Translations under genes and position numbers: made by a program
The notes under the pieces: model-generated
The model's input: only the letters and a program-made list of their open reading frames with translations
Database searches by the model: none
Told to the model about the DNA's origin: nothing
Origin: Candidatus Hydrogenedentota bacterium
GTDB taxonomy: Bacteria; Hydrogenedentota; Hydrogenedentia; Hydrogenedentales; SLHB01
NCBI GenBank assembly: GCA_019695095.1
Contig: JAIBAQ010000022.1
Coordinates: 1 to 48,220, forward strand
DNA: 48,220 bases
Direction: 5' to 3'
In this document: positions 42,144 through 48,220 of the stretch, piece after piece
Layout of the letters: every line of letters begins with the position of its first letter
Numbering within the stretch: the stretch's first letter is position 1

Positions 42144-45100
42144 ATGAACTTTCTACAGACCCTTCGCGAACAGATCGTTGTGATTGACGGCGCCATGGGC
42201 ACCCAGGTGCAAAACCTTGCCCTCACGGACGAGGACTACGGCGGCGTCGAATTCCGCATGCTCCCGGACATCCTGGTCTTCTCTCATCCCGAGGCGATCC
42301 GGGACATCCATCTCAGCTACTTCAAGGCGGGGGCAAACGCGGTCGAGACCAACACCTTCGGCGCGTCGCCCTACCGGCTCTGCGAATACGACTTTAGCCG
42401 TCTCAGTCTGGAGCGGTTCGCGAAAGTGCCCTACGGTATCGAACTTCGCCGGCTTTCGTACGACGAATTTGCCTACTACCTGAGCCGGCGGGCAGCGGAG
42501 GTCGCGTGCGAGGCGCGCGAGGTCTACCGCAAGGACCCTGCCTATGACAACCGTCCGCTTTTCATCCTGGGGTCCATCGGCCCCTCCAATCGGGTGCTTT
42601 CCAGTACCGACGCCAACCTGAAACTGTCGACGTTCGATGCGATGGTCGACAACTTCTACCACCAAGTGAAAGGGTTGGTCGAAGGCGGGGTGGACGTACT
42701 GCTCTACGAGACGCAGCAGGACATCCTCGAACTGAAGGCGGCGGTGTTCGGCGGATTGAAAGCCATGCGTGAGTTGGGTAAGCGCTTGCCCATCATGGCC
42801 CAGGTCACCGTCGACCAGTTCTCGAAGATGCAGATTTTCAATACGGACATCCATGCCGCGCTGGTCACGTTGCAGGGTATTGGGATCGACACGTTCGGTA
42901 TCAATTGCAGCATCGGCCCGGACCTCATGGCCAAGACGGCCGAGAAGCTTGGCCGCTATTCGTGCCTGCCGATCTCGATTATTCCCAATGCGGGGTTGCC
43001 CGTATCTGAAGACGGCCGCACGGTGTTCAAGTTCAAGCCCGACAAGATGGCGGAGTATCTCGACACGTTCGTGCGCGAATACGGCGTGAATATTGTGGGC
43101 GGGTGTTGCGGGACCACGCCCGACCACATTCGCGCTATCGCGGAGACGATGCGCGGCCGCAAACCCGTGGCGCGGACGCGCGAGAACGGTCTCTACGTGT
43201 CCGGGCCTCAAGAAGCGGTGCTTCTCGATAGCAGCAAGACGTTGATCATGATCGGCGAACGGCTCAACGTGCGCGGTTCGATTAAGGTGCGGCAAGCCGT
43301 TGAACACGGCGGCCCCATTGATCACGCGTCATTGGAAGAAGTCGTCGATGAACAAGTGCGCGGCCTTGGCGTCAAGGTCATCGACGTGTGCATGGACTCC
43401 AACGTCGTGGACACCACCACGGCGCTGAAGGAGGTCGTGCACAAGCAAACCACCGACTTCTCGGGGGCCATGTGCCTCGACTCGTTTGCCGTGGACGCGC
43501 TGGCCGAGGCAATCAAAGTCTATCCGGGCAGGCCCATCATCAACTCCATGTCCATGGAAGAAGTGGCCGACGGGGTAACCAAGGTCGATGCCGTTGTCGA
43601 GGCAACGAAAGACCATTGGCCGATGTACATCGGGCTCGCGGCGGGACCGAAAGGACCCGGCGCGACCGCCGAAGAGAAGACCGACCTTGCGCGGCAGATT
43701 GTTGAGCGCGCCGGCGCGCATGGCGTGACGCCCGATCAGATCTTCATTGACATGAACGTGTTTCCGCTCGGCTCGGAGTCGGAAGAAGGGATGAACTTCG
43801 CCGTGGAATCGTTGAACGCGATTCCGCAGATCAAAGCGATTCACCCGGATCTACGGACCGTGTGCGGCGTCGGCAACCTGACTAACGGTCTCGCGAAGAA
43901 ACCGTACATGCGCAAGGTGTTGACCTCGGTGTGGCTGGATGAAGCGCGCAAGCGCGGTCTGGACGCGGCGATCATCAACCCGAACCACTACGTTTTCGTG
44001 AAGGATCTCGATCCGCGCGATTACGACCTTGCGTTGAAAGTCATCCTCGAACACGACATGAACGCATTCGAGGAATTGGAGACGATTGCCGAGCAGAAGA
44101 AGGGCCTGGAGGTCGTCAAGCGCACGAGCTATGCCGATCTCGACGTGGAGACGGCCATCTGCGAGAAGATCAAAGACGGTCACAAGGAGCGCGAGCACGG
44201 CAACATTGAAGTCGGCGGGCATCACTATAAATACGCCGACCGAATCGTGCTTCAAGTGGCGGAGGTCATCAAGCACCGCGAACCGCTTGAGTTTGTGAAC
44301 ACGCATCTCATGCGCGCCATGAACGAACTGGGCGATGGGTTTGCGCGCGGCGAGGTGTCGCTGCCGCATCTGCTGAAGTCCGCCGACGTCATGAAGCAGG
44401 TGATGGGTTTCCTGGAAGAGTACATGCGGATTTCCTCGGGAGTCGACGTCCACGCGAAGATCGAATACAAGGGGACGATCGTGCTGGGCACGGTGTATCA
44501 AGATGTACACTCGATCGGCAAAGACCTTGCGAAGACCTTGTTTGAGAACTACGGTTACCGCGTAATCGACTTGGGCGTGATGACGCCGCTTCAGGGCTAC
44601 ATCGACGCGGCGAAAGAGCACAAGGCCGACGCTATTGGCATGTCGGCGCTGCTGGTGCAAACGTCCAATCATATGATCACGGTTTCGAAGATGATGGCCG
44701 AGCAAGGGCTCTCGCATCTGCCCGTGTTAATCGGCGGCGCGCCCGTGAACGATCGGCATGCCGCGTATGTCGCGATGGCGGGCGCCTCGGACACGGCGGC
44801 GATGCGATCGAACGTCTTCTACTGCCCGACGGCGATGGATGGCGTGAACATTATGAATGCGCTGCGCGCGCAGAAAGACACGTCGGCATACCTCACGCAG
44901 AATCTGCAGAAGCTGCAACGAAACTTCGAGCGCGCGGAGAAGAAGGCGCTGGAAGAGGAAGAGTTGCTGAAGACGTTGCCGCGGCGCACGGTGTCGTTCG
45001 CGGCGCACCGCATTCCCGATGATCCCTGGTTTGCCTATGACGTCTTGAAATTCGATTTGCGAGACTTCCGCGCTCACATCGATACGCGCACGTTGTTTGC

Positions 45101-45764
45101 GCTCAACTGGAAATTTGGCGGCTCCGCGTCGCGATTGAAGCAAGGCGAGACGCCGGAGAAGTTGAACGCGCTGTTCAACGAATGGATCGAAAAGGCGAGC
45201 GCCGACGATTGGGTGCAGCCGATGGCCATTTGCGGCGTGTATCCGTGCCAATCGGATGGAAGCGAAGTCATTGTCTACGATCCCGAAGACACAAGCCGGA
45301 TCGTATGCCGGTTCGGTTTTCCTCTTGTGATCGGCGCGGGCAAGAAAGACACGGTCTGCGCGGCTCAGTACTTCCATCCCAAGAATTCGGGACAATTCGA
45401 CGCCATTGGCGTTCAGATTTCCACCAGCGGGCCGCACGTGGATTATCACATCAACAAGTTTCGCGAGGCGGGCGATTCGGAGTCCACGCTCTACCTGCAA
45501 GGGTTGTCGGATCGGGTGGCCGAGGACCTCGCCGACTACGTGCATGGGAAAATGCGCGCGCGTCTTGGCTTCGACGCGAAACACGGCATCCGCTGGTCGC
45601 CGGGTTATCCCGCGATGGCAGACACCAAGTACAACAGGACGATTCTCGAGACACTGCACGCGCAGGAACTCATCGGTGTTCGTATCACGGAGGCGGGTGA
45701 GTTTTCGCCAACCGGAACAACGGCCGCGGTCGTGTGCTTCCATCCTGACGCGCGCTACACGTAA
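42144..45764 (+). CDS. metH: cobalamin-dependent methionine synthase
   Basis: 1206 residues, complete four-module enzyme. The homocysteine domain has zinc ligands Cys255, Cys321, Cys322 ('NCSIGPD', 'GGCCGTT'). The pterin domain begins 'IMIGERLNVRGS'. The cobalamin module has Asp787-x-His789-x-x-Gly in 'DVHSIGKD', the His that replaces the lower base. The C-terminal reactivation domain ends with 'GIRWSPGYPAMAD', the AdoMet site. It makes methionine and tetrahydrofolate. Residues about 82-115 are an insertion relative to the E. coli enzyme, and the pterin domain is divergent. No cobalamin or SAM riboswitch is visible upstream. Two ferredoxin genes follow closely. Confidence 0.95.
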   Translation: MNFLQTLREQIVVIDGAMGTQVQNLALTDEDYGGVEFRMLPDILVFSHPEAIRDIHLSYFKAGANAVETNTFGASPYRLCEYDFSRLSLERFAKVPYGIELRRLSYDEFAYYLSRRAAEVACEAREVYRKDPAYDNRPLFILGSIGPSNRVLSSTDANLKLSTFDAMVDNFYHQVKGLVEGGVDVLLYETQQDILELKAAVFGGLKAMRELGKRLPIMAQVTVDQFSKMQIFNTDIHAALVTLQGIGIDTFGINCSIGPDLMAKTAEKLGRYSCLPISIIPNAGLPVSEDGRTVFKFKPDKMAEYLDTFVREYGVNIVGGCCGTTPDHIRAIAETMRGRKPVARTRENGLYVSGPQEAVLLDSSKTLIMIGERLNVRGSIKVRQAVEHGGPIDHASLEEVVDEQVRGLGVKVIDVCMDSNVVDTTTALKEVVHKQTTDFSGAMCLDSFAVDALAEAIKVYPGRPIINSMSMEEVADGVTKVDAVVEATKDHWPMYIGLAAGPKGPGATAEEKTDLARQIVERAGAHGVTPDQIFIDMNVFPLGSESEEGMNFAVESLNAIPQIKAIHPDLRTVCGVGNLTNGLAKKPYMRKVLTSVWLDEARKRGLDAAIINPNHYVFVKDLDPRDYDLALKVILEHDMNAFEELETIAEQKKGLEVVKRTSYADLDVETAICEKIKDGHKEREHGNIEVGGHHYKYADRIVLQVAEVIKHREPLEFVNTHLMRAMNELGDGFARGEVSLPHLLKSADVMKQVMGFLEEYMRISSGVDVHAKIEYKGTIVLGTVYQDVHSIGKDLAKTLFENYGYRVIDLGVMTPLQGYIDAAKEHKADAIGMSALLVQTSNHMITVSKMMAEQGLSHLPVLIGGAPVNDRHAAYVAMAGASDTAAMRSNVFYCPTAMDGVNIMNALRAQKDTSAYLTQNLQKLQRNFERAEKKALEEEELLKTLPRRTVSFAAHRIPDDPWFAYDVLKFDLRDFRAHIDTRTLFALNWKFGGSASRLKQGETPEKLNALFNEWIEKASADDWVQPMAICGVYPCQSDGSEVIVYDPEDTSRIVCRFGFPLVIGAGKKDTVCAAQYFHPKNSGQFDAIGVQISTSGPHVDYHINKFREAGDSESTLYLQGLSDRVAEDLADYVHGKMRARLGFDAKHGIRWSPGYPAMADTKYNRTILETLHAQELIGVRITEAGEFSPTGTTAAVVCFHPDARYT

Positions 45765-45795
45765 TACGGTTGAAGCGGGGTATTGGAGACCGGGA

Positions 45796-46617
45796 GTGAA
45801 GAGTAAGCAAAACCCATATCGCCATCTTATCCTTGTGTGCACGGGAGATTCGTGTGCCGACAAGAAGGCCAAGAAGTTGCGCGACGAGATTCGCGAGTTG
45901 CTGGAAGAGCGTGGTCTGGACGACGAGGTCCGCTGCTCGCGCACGGACTGTCTCGGGAAGTGCGGCGACGGGCCCAACGTTGTGGTGTCGCCGGGAGACC
46001 GCTGGTTCAAAGGCGTGAAGCCCAAGGACGCGAAAGAACTCCTGGACGCCGTGCTTCATGGGACGGAGAAGCACCGAACGATGGACTCGAATACCCTGGG
46101 AGCCGCTTATCTCGAATCGATCGTGTATCGCTTCGAAGGCGCGAAGGAACTCGGCGACAAGGCTTTGGCGCAGACTTCGGACGACGACCTGACTTGGCGT
46201 CCGGATGAGGAGTCCAATTCGATAGCCGTGATTGTGCAGCATTTGCACGGCAACATGCTGTCGCGATGGACCGATTTTCTGACAACGGACGGCGAAAAAC
46301 CCACGAGAAACCGCGATGGCGAATTCGTCGAACCGGAGTCGGCCACGCGCTCGGCAATCCTTGCGAAATGGGAGCAAGGCTGGGCGTGCATGCTGAGCAC
46401 TTTGCGAGCGTTGAAGCCCGACGATTTGCTCAAGGACGTGACCATTCGAGGACAGAAGCTCACGGTGCTCGACGCGATCCAGCGACAGTTGGCCCACGTG
46501 CCGTATCATGTCGGACAGATTGTGTACTTGGCGCGCATGCGCAAGGGAGCGGAGTGGCAGACGTTGTCTATTGCGCGCGGGCAATCCGGGCAATACGTAC
46601 CGCAGAAGAGGGACTGA
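45796..46617 (+). CDS. [2Fe-2S] thioredoxin-like ferredoxin fused to DUF1572 (DinB-like)
   Basis: 273 residues. N-terminal 95 residues: thioredoxin-like ferredoxin with Cys15-x4-Cys20 and Cys52-x3-Cys56, the NuoE-like arrangement, and 'CLGKCGDGPNVVV'. From about 100 on: DUF1572 of the DinB/YfiT four-helix group, 'YLESIVYRFEGAKELGDKAL', 'VIVQHLHGNMLSRW' (His149/His151) and 'LAHVPYHVGQIVYLARM' (His234/His238), likely metal ligands. DUF1572 is mostly seen alone. GTG start with GGAG eight bases upstream, 31 bases after metH; the open frame further upstream is a metH shadow. Confidence 0.88.
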   Translation: MKSKQNPYRHLILVCTGDSCADKKAKKLRDEIRELLEERGLDDEVRCSRTDCLGKCGDGPNVVVSPGDRWFKGVKPKDAKELLDAVLHGTEKHRTMDSNTLGAAYLESIVYRFEGAKELGDKALAQTSDDDLTWRPDEESNSIAVIVQHLHGNMLSRWTDFLTTDGEKPTRNRDGEFVEPESATRSAILAKWEQGWACMLSTLRALKPDDLLKDVTIRGQKLTVLDAIQRQLAHVPYHVGQIVYLARMRKGAEWQTLSIARGQSGQYVPQKRD

Positions 46618-46625
46618 GCGGCTCC

Positions 46626-46946
46626 ATGCAAACCAACGCGCTTCCGCATGAGAAGATCATCTTTGTGTGCACCAACGTACGCGAACCGGGCGAACGCGTA
46701 TGCTGCGCGGGAGCCGGCGGTTGCGAACTGCGCGACAAGCTCAAAGCGATGGTCAAGGCCCGCCAACTGCGGTCCAAAGTCCGCGTGAGCCAGTCCGGCT
46801 GCATGGACAAATGCGAAGACGGCCCCAACATCATGATCTTTCCCGACAACGTATGGTTGTCAGGCGTACACGAATCCGATCTCAACGCGATTGTTGATGC
46901 GGTCGCGCGCGCCGTCGAAACCGGTGAGCCGCTCGGGCTGGGCTGA
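46626..46946 (+). CDS. [2Fe-2S] thioredoxin-like ferredoxin
   Basis: 106 residues, a stand-alone protein of the same superfamily as the preceding N-terminal domain. Cys15 ('FVCTNVRE'), Cys26/27 ('RVCCAG'), Cys33, then Cys59 and Cys63 in 'SGCMDKCEDGPN', and 'VWLSG' near the end. The C-x11-C...C-x3-C spacing is that of Aquifex-type thioredoxin-like ferredoxin. Starts eight bases after the fusion gene (ATG; GGGACTG upstream), so it is in the same transcript. It may carry electrons to a nearby enzyme; metH is the obvious candidate (inference). Confidence 0.9.
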   Translation: MQTNALPHEKIIFVCTNVREPGERVCCAGAGGCELRDKLKAMVKARQLRSKVRVSQSGCMDKCEDGPNIMIFPDNVWLSGVHESDLNAIVDAVARAVETGEPLGLG

Positions 46947-46982
46947 ACCCCGGAATCCTCCCAGCGGTCTCAATCCTGATTT

Positions 46983-47801
46983 CTACGCTACGACTTCCAC
47001 GTATTCCGTGGTCACGCTGTCCTTATCCAGGTGGAAGAGCCGGAATCCTTTTGACGTCGTACCGTCGTGGTTGTCGCGCGTGGAGGAACAGCACGCGGTG
47101 GTCGTGAACAGAATACCGTCGCGGGTCTCTTCCTGATTGCCGTGGAAATGGCCTGAAGCCACGAGCTTGAGGTTGTGTTCCGAAAATAAGCCGAGGACTT
47201 CGTCGGCGTTCTGCACGCGATAGGCTTTTGTATTCGGGTTGAAGGGGTGATGCGTGAAAAGCGCAATCGGGCGTTTGCCGTTCGTGTGTTTGAGCTGCTT
47301 TTTGAGCCAGTCAATCTGATCCGGGCGGATAGCCACGTCGGACTTGTTTTCGTTGCACGAATCGATGCCGATGAACAGCCAGCCCTCGTCTTCTTGCCTA
47401 TGGTCGGGTTCTCCGAAGAACTTCCGGTAGTTGTTCAGAATATCCTTGGCGCCCATATTGACATCGTGATTGCCGGGAATAGCGAACCACGGTTTCTCCA
47501 GGCGGCTGAGGGCATCGTAAGCCAAGCTCAATTCGCCAAGTTGGCCGTCGGAGGCGAGATCGCCGAGCGCGACGGTGAACCGCACCTTGTCCGTGGCGTT
47601 GATCATCTCCGCGGCACGCACAACGATGCTGATGCTTCGCGAATCCAGCACATGGATATCGTTGATTGCCGCAAAGGTGACGCGGCCCGGGCCGCCCGGC
47701 ACCAAGTCTACATCGGTAATCTTGTCGAGGCCGGTGCGCGCGCATCCGGCAAGCCCTGCCGCACCTACCAGCCCGATAAACTGTCTGCGCGTAAGTTTCA
47801 T
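46983..47801 (-). CDS. calcineurin-like metallophosphoesterase, lipoprotein
   Basis: 272 residues. The N-terminus 'MKLTRRQFIGLVGAAGLAGC' has a twin-arginine motif and lipobox (Cys20), so export through Tat and lipidation are likely. The metallophosphoesterase motifs are in order: 'INDIHVLD' (D-x-H), 'GDLASDG', 'GNHDV', 'THHPF' and 'GHFHGN', all ligands present. It belongs to the CpdA/purple acid phosphatase-like group; a phosphodiester or phosphomonoester is the likely substrate. GGAG precedes ATG 47801; the frame open up to 48176 is not coding. Convergent with the ferredoxin gene. Confidence 0.9.
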   Translation of the reverse strand: MKLTRRQFIGLVGAAGLAGCARTGLDKITDVDLVPGGPGRVTFAAINDIHVLDSRSISIVVRAAEMINATDKVRFTVALGDLASDGQLGELSLAYDALSRLEKPWFAIPGNHDVNMGAKDILNNYRKFFGEPDHRQEDEGWLFIGIDSCNENKSDVAIRPDQIDWLKKQLKHTNGKRPIALFTHHPFNPNTKAYRVQNADEVLGLFSEHNLKLVASGHFHGNQEETRDGILFTTTACCSSTRDNHDGTTSKGFRLFHLDKDSVTTEYVEVVA

Positions 47802-48137
47802 GACACCGATCTCCATATCAAGCCGACATACGCGGCCATTGCTTTCGATTGCTTTCCAGCCCCGTCCTGTGCAGGCCAACATTTTGAATCGGGCTATGAC
47901 GGGTGTCAAGCCTGCGGCGCGCCAGCTTGATACCCATCTTGGGCCGTGGTTTGTACTGCCCTCCAGAGCATTCGGAGAAACAGGAGAATAACAGCGTCGC
48001 CCGCGCATGATCCTATTCTTCAGAAGTACGCCGGCGCGCCGCTTTGTGGTTGCGCGGCACGTGGCAGGAGGGGGAGAATTGAAGGAAGGCCCGAAAAGTC
48101 CAAGCCGCGCTCCATGCAGAAACTGGAGAACGAGATC
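47802..48137. other. 336-base intergenic region with an inverted repeat
   Basis: Lies between divergent genes and so should hold both promoters; no clear hexamer pair was found. It includes GGGTGTCAAGC-N13-GCTTGATACCC (47901-47935), an 11-bp stem with one mismatch. This may be another intergenic repeat or an operator. Confidence 0.55.
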
Positions 48138-48220
48138 ATGGCTAAGAAGAAGACGGTGCTCGTGGTCGTTGCGCATGCCGACGACATGGAGTTCATGGCG
48201 GCCGGAACGGTCGCCCGGTT
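48138..48220 (+). CDS. LmbE/PIG-L family deacetylase, N-terminus only
   Basis: Only 27 codons are in the window. After 'MAKKKTVLVV' comes 'VAHADDMEFMAAGTVAR', the zinc-binding AHxDD motif (His and two Asp) and following Glu of LmbE-like N-acetylglucosaminyl deacetylases. CTGGAGAA lies before the ATG. The rest runs off the right edge; the substrate is unknown. Confidence 0.85.
   Translation, partial: MAKKKTVLVVVAHADDMEFMAAGTVAR

Noticed and set aside
42153-43325. 390-codon open frame antisense to metH
   Set aside because: Same reason; the plus-strand product carries all MetH catalytic residues.
46623-46626. A longer frame covering the second ferredoxin from 46266
   Set aside because: The upstream part lies within the DUF1572 coding region in another frame; the ATG at 46626 gives a normal-length ferredoxin.

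Overview
The window is high-GC bacterial chromosome, gene-dense, on both strands, with no rRNA, tRNA or CRISPR that I can recognise. The gene mix is a sialidase lipoprotein, DUF1080 and DUF4380 secreted proteins, a GH42-like glycosidase, a degenerate pseudopilin-like protein with the 'YLD..' tail, tandem DUF502, a large LmbE/metallophosphoesterase/ADP-ribosylglycohydrolase repertoire, and many intergenic hairpin repeats. This is what one meets in Planctomycetes/PVC-like or Hydrogenedentota-like genomes. That placement is an inference from gene content, not a phylogenetic result.

Layout. 1-1.5 kb: end of a polytopic membrane protein translationally coupled to a membrane-anchored pseudopilin-like protein. 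1.5-9.5 kb: a small conserved protein and a methyltransferase (divergent), then a leftward run of pRiA4b ORF-3-like/TPR protein, family 4 uracil-DNA glycosylase, histidine kinase, sigma-54 response regulator, sialidase lipoprotein and DUF309 protein, with tight or overlapping joints after the glycosylase. 9.6-11.9 kb: DUF1080 protein and a PanA-type (Panacea/SocA-like) antitoxin with a small putative toxin. 12-16.8 kb: a rightward, overlapping operon of a DegT/DnrJ-type PLP aminotransferase and two related dynamin-like GTPases, closed by a strong terminator. 16.8-17.8 kb: DUF4380 protein.

17.8-19.4 kb is a repeat island. A decayed REP-associated tyrosine transposase (in-frame TGA plus a broken HUH motif) sits between inverted copies of a hairpin element. 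Beside it lie a 100-bp tandem repeat and a further partial copy; another solo copy lies at 39.5 kb. 19.4-24.6 kb: ADP-ribosylglycohydrolase, MATE transporter, hemL (C5 tetrapyrrole pathway), and a HigB/HigA toxin-antitoxin pair. 24.7-33 kb: a two-domain alpha/beta hydrolase, tandem DUF502 membrane protein, MFS transporter and Ca2+-type P-ATPase. 33-38.8 kb: leftward guaB-guaA (de novo GMP synthesis, with a clear sigma-70 promoter) followed by a single-chain NfnA-NfnB type oxidoreductase. 39-48 kb: a lipoprotein, a GH42-like glycosidase, metH followed closely by two thioredoxin-like [2Fe-2S] ferredoxin genes (the first fused to a DUF1572/DinB domain), a metallophosphoesterase lipoprotein, and the start of a LmbE deacetylase.

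The points most worth following are: metH with two ferredoxins and no visible flavodoxin-type reactivase nearby; the aminotransferase plus paired-GTPase operon; the PanA pair with an uncharacterised toxin candidate; and the transposase/repeat island.
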